Below are positions 1 to 9,257 of a stretch of DNA of 64,000 bases, one piece after another. Position numbers and translations under genes: made by a program. Position 1 is the stretch's first letter, and every line of letters begins with the position of its first letter. Source of the stretch: Flavobacterium panacagri (GTDB taxonomy: Bacteria; Bacteroidota; Bacteroidia; Flavobacteriales; Flavobacteriaceae); contig NZ_CP119766.1 of NCBI RefSeq assembly GCF_030378165.1, forward strand, positions 1,426,001 to 1,490,000, written 5' to 3'. The notes below the pieces were generated by a model, which was given only the letters and a program-made list of their open reading frames with translations, was not told where the DNA came from and made no database searches.

Positions 1-605
1 TCTTCAATTCTGCTGAAATCAATAGTTTCTTTGATTTCTTTGAGAAAATTATATAAAACAGTGCTACTGTAAAGATCGCGGCAATTTTGATTAATTGTTA
101 CGCTAGAGTTTTTAAGAAGTAATTGTGCTTGGTTTGCTGCGATTTCTTCCGTTTTAATGCTAAAGTTGTTATAAGCACTTACATCTGAGACAGCTTTAGA
201 AAAATTGAAATCTTTACGGTAAATAACTATGTTTTTTTGTTTAATGCTGAAATTTAATTGAGCAGAAAACACAACTTTTCCAATGTAACTAATGTCGTTT
301 CCAGTAGTTACTTTTTCTACGGCTGTAGTGAGCTGTGTGCTAATAGGCTGAATAACTAGTAAATAGTCGCTCTTTTCGGGAGCGACTATTTCTAAATTTC
401 TAAAATTAAGATCACGGATAGCATAGGCAGAGACATCGTTCTCTATTACGCTATTTCCCGAAGGGTCTTCTATTATGACGCCAATTTTATTGCTTTCTAT
501 TTTTAATTTGGGATATTTCCAATCGTAAAATGAATATAAAACTTGTTTTGGGCTTTGTGCAAAACAGTTTACAGCAAAAAGCAATAAAATGATCCTTTTT
601 ATCAT
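1..605 (-). CDS. Secreted hypothetical protein, C-terminus beyond window
   Basis: The frame is open from an ATG at 605 to the left edge of the window, so about 201 residues are visible and the stop is missing. The N-terminus MIKRIILLLFAVNCFAQ is a clear signal peptide ending in the CFAQ pattern common in Flavobacterium secreted proteins. The rest is mixed beta-rich sequence without a motif I recognise (it contains YDWKYPKLKIESNKIGVII and later NCRDLYSSTVLYNF). It starts 5 bp after the stop codon of aspS and on the same strand, so it is probably co-transcribed with it. That does not imply a shared function. Function unknown; the gene itself is well supported by the signal peptide and the uninterrupted frame. 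Confidence 0.8.
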   Translation of the reverse strand, partial: MIKRIILLLFAVNCFAQSPKQVLYSFYDWKYPKLKIESNKIGVIIEDPSGNSVIENDVSAYAIRDLNFRNLEIVAPEKSDYLLVIQPISTQLTTAVEKVTTGNDISYIGKVVFSAQLNFSIKQKNIVIYRKDFNFSKAVSDVSAYNNFSIKTEEIAANQAQLLLKNSSVTINQNCRDLYSSTVLYNFLKEIKETIDFSRIE

Positions 606-610
606 AATTT

Positions 611-2359
611 TTATAAATCTAATTTGATTGAAAGCTCTTTCAATTGTGCCTCATCAATTGCAGCTGGTGCGTCAATCATAACGTCACGTCCTGAATTATT
701 TTTAGGGAAAGCAATAAAATCTCTAATGGTTTCCTGACCTCCTAAAATGGCAACTAATCTATCCAAACCAAAAGCTAATCCTCCGTGAGGCGGTGCTCCA
801 AATTGGAAAGCATCCATTAAGAAACCAAATTGTGCTTTTGCTTCTTCTTCAGTAAATCCTAAATATTTGAACATTAACTGTTGCGTCGCTTTATCATGAA
901 TACGAATAGAGCCTCCTCCAATTTCGTTTCCGTTTAAAACCATGTCGTAAGCATTTGCGCGAACTTTTCCTGGTTCTGTTTCTAACAAAGCCATATCTTC
1001 TGGTTTAGGAGACGTAAATGGGTGGTGCATTGCATGATAGCGACCACTTTCTTCATCTAATTCCAATAATGGGAAATCTACCACCCATAATGGAGCAAAT
1101 TCTTCTGGTTTACGTAATCCTAAACGAGTTGCCAATTCCATACGTAGAGCAGATAATTGTGCTCTTGTTTTATTTGCAGGACCAGAAAGTACAAAAATCA
1201 TATCTCCAGGATTGGCTTCTGTAGCTTTTGCCCATTTTGCTAAATCATCATTATCGTAGAATTTATCTACAGAGGATTTAAATGTTCCGTCTTCATTGCA
1301 TTTTACATATACCATTCCAGACGCTCCAACTTGAGGACGTTTTACCCAGTCAATTAATCCGTCAATTTCTTTACGGGTATAATTTCCTGCTCCTGGAACT
1401 GCAATTCCCACTACTAATTCTGCCGCATTGAAAACAGGGAATTCTTTATGCTGTGCAAATTCGTTTAATTCGCCAAATTTCATTCCGAAACGAATGTCCG
1501 GTTTGTCATTTCCGTATGTTTTCATAGCATAGTCATAGGTAATTCTTGGGAATTTCTCTACTTCAATGCCTTTAATTTCTTTCAATAAATGTCTTGTCAA
1601 ACCTTCAAAAACATTTAAAATGTCTTCTTGCTCGACAAATGCCATTTCGCAGTCAATCTGTGTAAACTCAGGCTGACGGTCTGCACGCAAATCTTCGTCA
1701 CGGAAACATTTCACGATTTGGAAATATTTATCCATTCCGCCCACCATCAATAATTGTTTGAAGGTTTGTGGAGATTGTGGTAATGCATAAAATTGTCCTT
1801 CGTTCATTCGGCTTGGAACAACGAAATCTCTCGCTCCTTCTGGAGTCGATTTGATTAAATAAGGAGTTTCAACTTCACAGAAATCTAAATCTGATAAATA
1901 TTTACGAACTTCCATTGCCACTTTATGACGGAACAGTAAGCTGTTTTTTACTGGATTTCTTCTGATATCCAAATAACGGTATTTCATTCTGATGTCTTCA
2001 CCTCCGTCAGTTTCATCTTCAATAGTAAATGGAGGAGTAAGAGCAGTGTTTAAAATCGTTAATTCAGAAACTAAAATTTCGATTTCACCAGTTAGAATAT
2101 TCTTATTTTTAGCTTCACGCTCAATAACAGTTCCTTTTACCTGAATTACAAATTCTCTTCCCAGAGTTTTTGCCAATTCAAAAACAGTTTTATCAGTACG
2201 ACTTTCGTCGAAAATAAGTTGTGTAATTCCATAACGGTCGCGTAAATCGACCCAATTCATAAATCCTTTATCACGTGATTTTTGAACCCAGCCCGCAAGT
2301 GTAACTTCGGTATTAATATTTGAAGCGTTTAATTCGCCGCAATTATGACTTCTATACAT
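611..2359 (-). CDS. aspS: Aspartyl-tRNA synthetase
   Basis: Class II synthetase of the bacterial type that charges tRNA-Asp in the cytoplasm; 582 residues from the chosen start, the normal size. The N-terminal OB fold begins [13 protein letters not shown]. Class II motif 2 is seen as [21 protein letters not shown] ([14 protein letters not shown] core), and motif 3 as the [15 protein letters not shown] stretch near the C-terminus. The insertion domain typical of bacterial AspRS lies between them. An upstream in-frame Met at 2392 would add 11 residues, but a TACTTTTG promoter element (2378-2385, read on the minus strand) lies inside that extension. The second Met at 2359 is therefore the better start. 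The secreted protein gene follows 5 bp downstream. Confidence 0.97.
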   Translation of the reverse strand: MYRSHNCGELNASNINTEVTLAGWVQKSRDKGFMNWVDLRDRYGITQLIFDESRTDKTVFELAKTLGREFVIQVKGTVIEREAKNKNILTGEIEILVSELTILNTALTPPFTIEDETDGGEDIRMKYRYLDIRRNPVKNSLLFRHKVAMEVRKYLSDLDFCEVETPYLIKSTPEGARDFVVPSRMNEGQFYALPQSPQTFKQLLMVGGMDKYFQIVKCFRDEDLRADRQPEFTQIDCEMAFVEQEDILNVFEGLTRHLLKEIKGIEVEKFPRITYDYAMKTYGNDKPDIRFGMKFGELNEFAQHKEFPVFNAAELVVGIAVPGAGNYTRKEIDGLIDWVKRPQVGASGMVYVKCNEDGTFKSSVDKFYDNDDLAKWAKATEANPGDMIFVLSGPANKTRAQLSALRMELATRLGLRKPEEFAPLWVVDFPLLELDEESGRYHAMHHPFTSPKPEDMALLETEPGKVRANAYDMVLNGNEIGGGSIRIHDKATQQLMFKYLGFTEEEAKAQFGFLMDAFQFGAPPHGGLAFGLDRLVAILGGQETIRDFIAFPKNNSGRDVMIDAPAAIDEAQLKELSIKLDL

Positions 2360-2377
2360 AATCTCAATTTTAGACTG

Positions 2378-2385
2378 CAAAAGTA
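2378..2385 (-). promoter_or_regulatory. -7 element upstream of aspS
   Basis: Minus strand TACTTTTG matches the Bacteroidota -7 consensus TAnnTTTG and lies 18 bp before the aspS ATG. I see no good -33 TTG at the usual distance, so this is only a half match. Confidence 0.4.
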
Positions 2386-2517
2386 AATACAAAATTCAAG
2401 ATAATATAGTAAAGTGATAAACTTGATGTGTAGAATTTTAAATATTTTGTTAATTCTTAAATTAGGAAGCTTTAAATTCTTTAGTTTTGAATCACTAAAA
2501 AACTAATAAGAATACCT

Positions 2518-3510
2518 ATGAAAAAACTTTTTGTTGCAGGTTTGATACTTTTTAATGCTTTGAATGTGATTGGACAAGGCAAAAGTACGGTTAAGTTCAC
2601 AGCTAAAATCGCAAATAGAAACAGTGACACTTTAGTCATTAGAGGAAAGGATAATTTTATGCAAATTATTCCAATAGATAAGAAACAAGTATTTGTGGCA
2701 ACTTTTGAGGCTCCAAAAGGATTTTATATGTTTTCTGATGGGACAGAATCTTCTAGATTGTATTTGAAACCAAATTCAGAGGTTAATTTGACCATGAATG
2801 CAAAAGAATTTGACGAGACTATTGTGTACAAAGGTAAAGGTGTAAATGAAAGTAATTTTTTAGCGCAACAAGCATTAAGAAATGAGAAACTTGAGGAAGC
2901 CTTTTCTAAAGAACCAGCCGAATTTAATGCAATATTAGCCGCTAAAGAAAAAGCAGATAACGAAAGCCTGGAGAAAGGAACTTTTGATCCTGATTTCATA
3001 ACAGATATGAAGGGTAATTTTAAAAACTTTCATGAATTCTCACTTAGAAATTATGAAAGTGCATATAAAGCAAGTAAACTTACTGGAAAAGCTTCGCCTG
3101 AATTTGATTATGAAAATTTTAAAGGAGGAAAAACTAAACTTTCTGATTTAAAAGGTAAATATGTTTACATTGATCTTTGGGCAACATGGTGCGCGCCTTG
3201 TAGAGCTGAAATTCCATACCTTCAAAAAATTGAAGAAAAATATCACGGCAAGAATATCGAGTTTGTGAGTATTTCTATTGATAAATTAAAGGACAACGAA
3301 AAATGGAAAAAATTCGTAACCGATAAACATCTTGGAGGTGTACAGCTTTTTGCTGATAAAGATTGGGAATCTGAGTTTGTCGTAAATTATGGCGTAACTG
3401 GAATTCCGAGATTTATTTTAATTGATCCTCAAGGTAATATTGTAAAATCTGATGCACCTAGACCATCTGATCCTGAGCTTGATAAACAACTAAGTGCACT
3501 ATTGAACTAA
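2518..3510 (+). CDS. TlpA-like thiol-disulfide oxidoreductase, secreted
   Basis: 330 residues. Signal peptide MKKLFVAGLILFNALNVIGQ, then an N-terminal beta-rich domain of about 150 residues that resembles the DUF4369 domain often found in front of Bacteroidota thioredoxins. A C-terminal thioredoxin fold (about 190-330) carries the active site WATWCAPC with Cys225 and Cys228, and the cis-Pro region GVTGIPRFILID. Family members act in the periplasm on disulfides (TlpA/ResA type), often in cytochrome maturation or oxidative stress. The substrate here is unknown and no partner gene is adjacent. A TAGTTTTG -7-like element lies at 2482-2489, and a terminator follows at 3573. Confidence 0.9.
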   Translation: MKKLFVAGLILFNALNVIGQGKSTVKFTAKIANRNSDTLVIRGKDNFMQIIPIDKKQVFVATFEAPKGFYMFSDGTESSRLYLKPNSEVNLTMNAKEFDETIVYKGKGVNESNFLAQQALRNEKLEEAFSKEPAEFNAILAAKEKADNESLEKGTFDPDFITDMKGNFKNFHEFSLRNYESAYKASKLTGKASPEFDYENFKGGKTKLSDLKGKYVYIDLWATWCAPCRAEIPYLQKIEEKYHGKNIEFVSISIDKLKDNEKWKKFVTDKHLGGVQLFADKDWESEFVVNYGVTGIPRFILIDPQGNIVKSDAPRPSDPELDKQLSALLN

Positions 3511-3572
3511 ATTATTTACGAAATTTATAACGTTATCGTAAAAACAAAGTTTTTTCTAAAATACCAGTAAAA

Positions 3573-3597
3573 CCAGTGCTTGAGCGCTGGTTTTTTT
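3573..3597 (+). terminator. Intrinsic terminator after thioredoxin gene
   Basis: Stem CCAGTGCT/AGCGCTGG with a very short loop and one G-T pair, followed by seven T. Confidence 0.8.
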
Positions 3598-3681
3598 GTT
3601 TTCTGTAATTTTCCAATGTTAAGTTTTTATTCAATGTTACCAAATTGTTAAGCAAAAGTTTTTTTAATGTAAACTATTAAT

Positions 3682-3689
3682 TATATTTG
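3682..3689 (+). promoter_or_regulatory. -7 element upstream of MORN-like gene
   Basis: TATATTTG matches TAnnTTTG exactly and sits 43 bp before the ATG at 3733. No convincing -33 element. Confidence 0.45.
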
Positions 3690-3732
3690 ATAACAATTTA
3701 GTAACATTCAATAACATTTAATACCTGACGAT

Positions 3733-4080
3733 ATGAAAAAGTGTGTGATTTTAGCGGCTGTATTATTCTCTGGAATTCTAACAGCACAAGAAGGTAAACC
3801 TGAATTAGAAACTGTTGGAAATAAAGTAAAAGCAACTTACTATTATGAGAACGGTAGAATACAGCAGGAAGGCTTTTTTAAGGATGGAAAATTGGACGGT
3901 ATCTGGGTATCTTATGATGAAAATGGAAATAAAAAAACCGTTGGAGAATACACAGACGGACAAAAAACTGGAAATTGGATCTACTTTAATGAGAACAGCT
4001 TGAAAGAAGTTGCTTATGTAGATAACAAAGTTAGTTCAGTTAAAAACTTACAGAAAAATGCTTTAGCAAACAGAAACTAA
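3733..4080 (+). CDS. MORN-repeat-like secreted protein
   Basis: 115 residues with a signal peptide (MKKCVILAAVLFSGILTAQ). The body has about three MORN/YwqK-type repeats: YYENGRIQQEGFFKDGKLDG, WVSYDENGNKKTVGEYTDGQKTG and NWIYFNENSLKEVAYVDNK. Database entries for such proteins are often named 'YwqK family antitoxin', but nothing here supports a toxin-antitoxin role: it is secreted and stands alone. MORN-like repeats form extended beta sheets; the role in Flavobacteria is not known to me. A strong terminator follows at 4103. Confidence 0.85.
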   Translation: MKKCVILAAVLFSGILTAQEGKPELETVGNKVKATYYYENGRIQQEGFFKDGKLDGIWVSYDENGNKKTVGEYTDGQKTGNWIYFNENSLKEVAYVDNKVSSVKNLQKNALANRN

Positions 4081-4102
4081 TCAAGTTTCGAAAATTATAA
4101 AG

Positions 4103-4130
4103 AACCGCTTTTTTTATAAGCGGTTTTTTT
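4103..4130 (+). terminator. Intrinsic terminator after MORN-like gene
   Basis: Stem AACCGCT/AGCGGTT with an AT-rich loop and a seven-T tail. Confidence 0.8.
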
Positions 4131-4289
4131 ATGTCTTTTTTTGAACGAAAAATATAAATCTCACAAAGAAACTAAGTCCGAAGATCATTTTATAGCTTCT
4201 GGATTTAGAGTCTTTACGAGATTTAAAAAAAAACTTACTGTCTTTGTGCCTTTGTGACCAAATACGAATTGGAGTATGTTGAGTTCTTT

Positions 4290-5840
4290 TTAAGAAACTA
4301 CTTTTTTAGGTTTTAAATGGTAAGCAACATATAATGAAGTGGAAGCCAAGAAAATCCAGAAAACGTCAATAAAGAAAATCTGAATTTTGTTGTGCATAAA
4401 CGATGTCCAAAACCAATCTCCAGAAACAATTCCGTTTGTGATTGGAATAAGGAAACCTAAAATACTTCCAGAAATCAAGCAGAATTTATTGGTAAAGCCA
4501 TCATTCTTTTTAATGATAAAAAAGATTGTTAGCAATAGCCATCCGCCAAAATAAAGTCTGAATAGATTTGCCTGGCTTAAAGGATAGAAAATCTTGCTTC
4601 CAATAAAAGCTAAAGCAGTAATTGGATACATACTCAAACAAATTGCCAAATAAATACGGACAACGGCATTGTTGAAACGTCTTTTCTTTTCGGGCATGTT
4701 CTTTTTGTCTCTGGCAACCAGCCAGATCATAACACCGGAAATGATTACAAAACAAGTTATGATTCCTAAAATAAAGCTTATTATTTTTAAAGCATATCCT
4801 CCATAATCGCCAAAATGGATTCGGTATAAAACATTTTTGACAACATCTAAATAGCTGGTTTGAGAAATAGGATCTTTTTTAGCAATTTCTTTTCCGTCAG
4901 CAATTCGATAAACTACTTTCCCGATTCCAGTAAATTTTTTCTGGCTCAAAAGTTCTCCTTCAACTAAAACATGCATATTGGCATCACCATAATTTTGAAT
5001 AAAAACTCGTTTAATTTCGAAATCAGACCAGTTCTTTTTTGTTTTGGCAACGAGTTCATCAATATTAAATGGAGCAGTTAGTTTTTTGTTTTCAAATTTA
5101 TAGTCAGGATCGGTGTATTCTAATTCTTTATATAACTTACTCTGGTCATTATCGTACAAAGCCATTACAGCTGGCGCTACAAGAAGAAGCTTAATCATAA
5201 AGAAAGCTCCAGTAACGGCGTAAACAAATTGAAAAGGCAGACCGATCATTCCTAATGCCGTGTGGGCATCAGTCCAAAGCGTTTTTAATTTTTCTTTTGG
5301 ACGGAAAATATAAAAGTTAGAAACAATTTTGTTCCAATGCAATAATACACCAGTTATAATTGCAAATAAGAAAAACAATGCTACAAAACCAGAAAGATAA
5401 TATCCCACAGGATATGGAATCTGGGCAAAGAAATGCAAACGATATAAAAGTTCTCCAAGAGAATAAGACTCTTCGTAGGTAAAAGTTTTAAAAGTTTTAG
5501 GATTTAAATAGAAATACTGTCCTTCTTTTTGCTTGGCTGGAGCCAAAGTATCTTTGGTTCCTTCCATATAAATACCTACTCTTTCTTCTATAGAAGGTTT
5601 TGAGATCGTTATGTTTCTTCCATGCAAAACATATTTTTCATCCAAATGTTTTAACGCTTTATCGTAGTCTAATTGAATTTCTCTTGTGATTGCTGTAGAT
5701 TCACTTCTTTCCCAATTGATGATTTCATCTCTAAAAAAAGAAAAGGATCCAGCAAAGAAAATTACAAATAACGCTACACTGATAACGATACCGCTGACAG
5801 TATGAGTATGAAAATAGATATTATAATGACGGTTGTTCAT
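4290..5840 (-). CDS. PepSY-domain membrane protein, siderophore-reduction type
   Basis: 516 residues with four or more early and central membrane segments (for example VSGIVISVALFVIFFAGSFSFFRDEI at the N-terminus) and additional C-terminal segments. PepSY-like regions lie in between, and conserved His residues are present (FHTHTVSG, LLHWNKI, HTALGMIG, RIHFGDYGG). This is the PepSY-TM (PiuB/FoxB-like) family, found next to siderophore receptors and thought to reduce ferric siderophores in the inner membrane or periplasm. It is the last gene of a four-gene iron operon and begins 5 bp after the DUF3649-like gene ends. Family assignment is firm; the reductase role is inference from relatives and context. 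Confidence 0.9.
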   Translation of the reverse strand: MNNRHYNIYFHTHTVSGIVISVALFVIFFAGSFSFFRDEIINWERSESTAITREIQLDYDKALKHLDEKYVLHGRNITISKPSIEERVGIYMEGTKDTLAPAKQKEGQYFYLNPKTFKTFTYEESYSLGELLYRLHFFAQIPYPVGYYLSGFVALFFLFAIITGVLLHWNKIVSNFYIFRPKEKLKTLWTDAHTALGMIGLPFQFVYAVTGAFFMIKLLLVAPAVMALYDNDQSKLYKELEYTDPDYKFENKKLTAPFNIDELVAKTKKNWSDFEIKRVFIQNYGDANMHVLVEGELLSQKKFTGIGKVVYRIADGKEIAKKDPISQTSYLDVVKNVLYRIHFGDYGGYALKIISFILGIITCFVIISGVMIWLVARDKKNMPEKKRRFNNAVVRIYLAICLSMYPITALAFIGSKIFYPLSQANLFRLYFGGWLLLTIFFIIKKNDGFTNKFCLISGSILGFLIPITNGIVSGDWFWTSFMHNKIQIFFIDVFWIFLASTSLYVAYHLKPKKVVS

Positions 5841-5845
5841 AAATA

Positions 5846-6148
5846 TTATTGAGCAGTATGATTATAGGTTTGACCAAGATAAATGAAAAGACAAAAAAGC
5901 AAACTCAGCAGTATGTAAATTCCCCAAATTTTCCAGCCGCTTTTAGCTAAAAAGGCAATTATCATTAAGGCGACCCAAAGTATAAAACCAGTAAAAGCCA
6001 TAGTGATAAGTATAGCTGCACGATTAAACCAAGCTGCTAAAGCTAAATGAAAAGTAACAGACACAAAGTACCCACCTAAAATGGCAGCAGTAATCTTGGT
6101 GAAACGAGCCCCAAGAGAAGGATTTAAATATTTTGGATTTGCTGGCAT
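5846..6148 (-). CDS. Small DUF3649-like inner-membrane protein of iron operon
   Basis: 100 residues with three predicted membrane segments (about residues 19-39, 45-67 and 73-91). The sequence LGARFTKITAAILGGYFVSV followed by a central AWFNRAAILITMAF segment resembles DUF3649, a family that in proteobacteria sits between DUF3325 and a PepSY protein in ferric-siderophore operons. The gene order here is the same, which supports the call more than the sequence alone. Molecular function unknown; probably an accessory subunit of the PepSY protein directly downstream. Confidence 0.8.
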   Translation of the reverse strand: MPANPKYLNPSLGARFTKITAAILGGYFVSVTFHLALAAWFNRAAILITMAFTGFILWVALMIIAFLAKSGWKIWGIYILLSLLFCLFIYLGQTYNHTAQ

Positions 6149-6168
6149 AACGTAATATAAAAAAGATG

Positions 6169-6501
6169 TTAGTTATAGTAAAATTCTAGTAAAGCTACAA
6201 AAAGCAACAGTGCTAAAAGCGCTTTACTGTTTACCCTTTTTAAAGGAGCAAGAATAATGATTAAACTTCCAATTGTCATTAACTGAACAAAAAATAGTAG
6301 CGTACCGCAACCTAAAGACTGTGTAAAAAGCCACATTATATAAGCGGTTAATAATAATGTTAATCCGATAATTTTAGTTGGTTTTGGATTTTTCTGCATC
6401 CATTTTTCAAAACCCAAATCATAGGACAAAACCGCTCTTTTTGAAGTGTAATAAAGAGTATAAAAAGCTAGAAAAACAAAAAGACTGGCAATTGTAATCA
6501 T
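6169..6501 (-). CDS. Small DUF3325-like inner-membrane protein of iron operon
   Basis: 110 residues, three to four membrane segments. An N-terminal helix is followed by a short basic stretch with YYTSKRAVLSYDLGFEKWMQ, and then paired helices ending in LLALLLFVALLEFYYN. Size, topology and place (between the TonB-dependent receptor and the DUF3649-like gene) match the DUF3325 family. Separated from the receptor gene by 60 bp that hold a hairpin with a T-run, so expression may be lower than that of the receptor. Function unknown; the iron link is by operon context. Confidence 0.78.
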   Translation of the reverse strand: MITIASLFVFLAFYTLYYTSKRAVLSYDLGFEKWMQKNPKPTKIIGLTLLLTAYIMWLFTQSLGCGTLLFFVQLMTIGSLIIILAPLKRVNSKALLALLLFVALLEFYYN

Positions 6502-6513
6502 AATCTTTAAAAT

Positions 6514-6548
6514 TTAAAAAACACCTTTCTCCTAAAAGAAAGGTGTTT
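6514..6548 (-). terminator. Terminator-like hairpin between receptor and downstream iron genes
   Basis: On the minus strand AACACCTTTC pairs with GAAAGGTGTT around a short loop, followed by T residues. It lies inside an apparent operon, between the receptor stop and the DUF3325-like start, and may act as an attenuator that keeps receptor mRNA in excess. Confidence 0.7.
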
Positions 6549-6561
6549 GAAATGTTTTTTA

Positions 6562-9042
6562 TTAAAATCTGTATGAGAAACTTGCAACCACGCTTCTAGC
6601 ATCTTTAGGGTGAACTGTTGACCATCCATCGTAAATGTCTTCATTTGCAATGTTGTTCACTTTTAGTGTTAAAGTGTATTTCTCAGTTCCATAAAAGATA
6701 GAAGAGTTTAGTACTGTATATTCTGGAATTGTAAACACTCCAGCTACAGTTCTGTTCATGATTTTATTGTCGCTTGCATAGTTACCACCAAAACCTAAAC
6801 CAAATCCTTTTAACTCACCTTGTGTGAATTTATAGCTAGCCCAAAGGTTTGCTAAATTCTGTGGTCCAGCACTTTCAGGTCTGTGATTTACGAAATCTGG
6901 CAGTCCTGCAGTTAAAAGAGCATCGTTATAGCTGTATCCTAATACAATGTTTAGGCCGTCAATTGGGTTTGCAACAATTTCTGCTTCAAAACCTTTGTTT
7001 CTTTGTGCACCGTTATCATAACTAATCGTAGTTGTTGCTCCATAATCGGTGTAAACCATATCTCTTACTTTAGTATCATAGTAGCTAAAAGTAGCGTATA
7101 ATTTTTCTTTGAATACATTTAATTTTGTACCCACTTCAAATTGAGCGGCATGTTCTGGTGAGAATGTTCTAGGTGTTCTAGTTCCATCAGCAGCGACATC
7201 AGTAATTGGTGATGGGTTTACAAAACCATCCATGTAGTTAGCAAAAATCGAAACTTTATCAATAATTGGCTGGTAAACTAAACCAAATTTTGGAGAGAAA
7301 GTAGTTTGGTTAAAATCATCAGATTTTGTTGTTACATCTCCTGAATTAATGAAACGGTCTATACGTAAACTTGCCATAGCAGAAAGGGCAGGCGTAATAT
7401 TGATTACGTTAGATACATAAGCACTAAAAACTTCTTGTTTTTGTTTGGTGTTGTTTACAGGAACCGTAGATAATGCAGCTTCAGCATGAGCTTTTGATAA
7501 ATTACCATTGTCTCCATTTGTGATATAGTCATTAGGATCTGTAATTCCATATACATTTTCGTTTACAGTTTGTAAAGGATCATTTCCAATATAAATAAGA
7601 CTTTCGTTGTAAAGATATCCAGATCCATTATCAACTTGCATTCTGTTGAAATAATCTAAACCAGCAACAATTCTGTTTCTTAAGTTTCCAATTTTAAAAT
7701 CGCCAATAAAATTTTGCTGAATATCGGTTGTTAATGTTTTAGAATCATTATTTGTAAATGATCTTCCAAGAACAATTCCGTCATTAATGCCACTAAAATT
7801 GCTTGTGATTTCATATAGATAAGCATAGTATCCTAGTGATTTCGCAGAGCTTCTTGCAAGAACTGTTTGTGAAGTCCATTGATCAGAAATTTTATAATTC
7901 ATCTGTCCCTGAAGACTATACGATGGTGTTTTAAGTGTTAACTGATTACTAGTGTAAGAACGTTTGTTGTCATATCTCAATTCATCAATGTTGTGAACGC
8001 GAAGAGGAGAAAAACGATCTAAAAACAACATAGTAGGATTTGTACTTTCACTGCTTAAAAACTCAGTATTAACTAAGAATGATAATCTTTCATTCACTTC
8101 ATAAGAAAGAGAAGGAGCTACAAATAAAGATTTTCTAAAACCTGCATCTTGAAAACTATCCTCATCATGATAAGCAGCATTTATACGAAAGTTTACTTTA
8201 TGTTCTTCGTCAAGAGGAGTGTTAACATCTGCAGTAACTCTGTTTAAACCGTAGCTTCCGGCAGTATAACTTATTTCTCCTCCAAAATGGTCATAAGGTT
8301 TTTTTGTAGTGATGTTGATTAAACCTCCGTAAGAGATTAAACTGCTTCCAAATAAAGTTCCAGATGGGCCTTTGATTACTTCAATTTTATCAATATTAGC
8401 AGGGTCTAAACTTCCGTTAGATAAACCTGGAAGTCCATTAATCATAGTTGGTTGAACAGCAAATCCTCTTAGAGAGAAATAACCAGCACCATCTCCGCCA
8501 CGGCCAGTTGATGCCCAAAGCTGTGTTAAGCCTGGAGAGTTTTTAAGAGCATCATCAAGGTTAGTTACAACTTGTTCTTTTAATAACTCGCTAGTAATAG
8601 TAGTGTAAACCTGTGGGTTTTCAAGATTTTTAAGAGGTAATCTTGATACTTGCTGTGTTTCTTTACGTGCCAATGGGTTTTTTCTATTCCCATTTACTAC
8701 AATTTCATTTAGTTCCTGAGAATTTTCACTGATTCTAAAGTCTTCTATAATAGAATCACCACTATTTAGGCTAACGCTTTTTTCTTTTGAAGAGTATCCA
8801 ATTCCAGAAACTTTAATTACATAGTTTCCAGGTTTGATGTTTTTAATTTCATAGAAACCATTTGCATCTGTAACTGTTCCTATTTTAGTTCCTTTTAATA
8901 CTACAGAAACATTGTCTGCAGCTTCATTATTTGTTAAACTAATCTGACCTTTGATGGTTGCTTTTTCTTGGGCTAAAGCTGATACGCTAGTCAATAAAGC
9001 AAAACAAAAACTCAAAAAAGAAATGGTAAATCTATATTTCAT
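6562..9042 (-). CDS. TonB-dependent siderophore receptor
   Basis: 826 residues. Signal peptide MKYRFTISFLSFCFALLTSVSALAQ, then a carboxypeptidase-regulatory-like beta sandwich (about 27-110, KGTKIGTVTDANGFYEIKNI). A plug domain follows (about 125-250), with the FSLRGFAVQPTMINGLPG and DKIEVIKGPSGTLFGSS motifs typical of siderophore receptors. The 22-strand barrel ends in the outer-membrane signature SYRF. Imports ferric chelates across the outer membrane with TonB/ExbBD energy. The exact ligand cannot be read from the sequence. It heads the operon with the DUF3325, DUF3649 and PepSY genes. A good promoter and a 17-bp palindrome lie just upstream, which fits iron control. Confidence 0.95.
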   Translation of the reverse strand: MKYRFTISFLSFCFALLTSVSALAQEKATIKGQISLTNNEAADNVSVVLKGTKIGTVTDANGFYEIKNIKPGNYVIKVSGIGYSSKEKSVSLNSGDSIIEDFRISENSQELNEIVVNGNRKNPLARKETQQVSRLPLKNLENPQVYTTITSELLKEQVVTNLDDALKNSPGLTQLWASTGRGGDGAGYFSLRGFAVQPTMINGLPGLSNGSLDPANIDKIEVIKGPSGTLFGSSLISYGGLINITTKKPYDHFGGEISYTAGSYGLNRVTADVNTPLDEEHKVNFRINAAYHDEDSFQDAGFRKSLFVAPSLSYEVNERLSFLVNTEFLSSESTNPTMLFLDRFSPLRVHNIDELRYDNKRSYTSNQLTLKTPSYSLQGQMNYKISDQWTSQTVLARSSAKSLGYYAYLYEITSNFSGINDGIVLGRSFTNNDSKTLTTDIQQNFIGDFKIGNLRNRIVAGLDYFNRMQVDNGSGYLYNESLIYIGNDPLQTVNENVYGITDPNDYITNGDNGNLSKAHAEAALSTVPVNNTKQKQEVFSAYVSNVINITPALSAMASLRIDRFINSGDVTTKSDDFNQTTFSPKFGLVYQPIIDKVSIFANYMDGFVNPSPITDVAADGTRTPRTFSPEHAAQFEVGTKLNVFKEKLYATFSYYDTKVRDMVYTDYGATTTISYDNGAQRNKGFEAEIVANPIDGLNIVLGYSYNDALLTAGLPDFVNHRPESAGPQNLANLWASYKFTQGELKGFGLGFGGNYASDNKIMNRTVAGVFTIPEYTVLNSSIFYGTEKYTLTLKVNNIANEDIYDGWSTVHPKDARSVVASFSYRF

Positions 9043-9068
9043 TTTATTTAGAATTGATTTTAATAGCG

Positions 9069-9099
9069 CAAATGTAGTAGTTGATTGCTAATAATACAA
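9069..9099 (-). promoter_or_regulatory. Promoter of the siderophore receptor operon
   Basis: Minus strand TTG (9099-9097), 20 bp, then TACATTTG (9076-9069): a good match to the Bacteroidota promoter. It lies 27 bp before the receptor ATG. Confidence 0.6.
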
Positions 9100-9106
9100 G
9101 TTATCC

Positions 9107-9123
9107 TTATTTATTCTAAATAA
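9107..9123. promoter_or_regulatory. 17-bp palindrome upstream of receptor promoter, candidate iron operator
   Basis: TTATTTA-TTC-TAAATAA is a perfect inverted repeat with 7-bp arms, placed 7 bp upstream of the -33 element of the receptor promoter. Position and context suggest a metalloregulator site (Fur or DtxR type). This is inference, as AT-rich palindromes can arise by chance. Confidence 0.35.
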
Positions 9124-9198
9124 AATTTTTTTTAAAGGGTAAAATTTACGTTAATGTAAAAAATTAACAGCTTAAGCTAAAATTAAGACAGTATTAAG

Positions 9199-9235
9199 AA
9201 AAAAAACCTGTTCATATTGATGAACAGGTTTTTGA
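9199..9235 (-). terminator. Intrinsic terminator after odhB
   Basis: AACCTGTTCAT pairs with ATGAACAGGTT around a 4-nt loop. A long T-run follows on the minus strand, and the plus side also has T residues, so it could work both ways. Confidence 0.8.
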
Positions 9236-9257
9236 GTATTGTTGAAAATTATTACAA

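Noticed and set aside
1018..1224. 68-residue open frame opposite aspS
   Set aside because: It lies entirely within aspS on the other strand and has no features of its own.
3733..4080. MORN-like gene as a toxin-antitoxin antitoxin
   Set aside because: Signal peptide present and no partner toxin gene adjacent.
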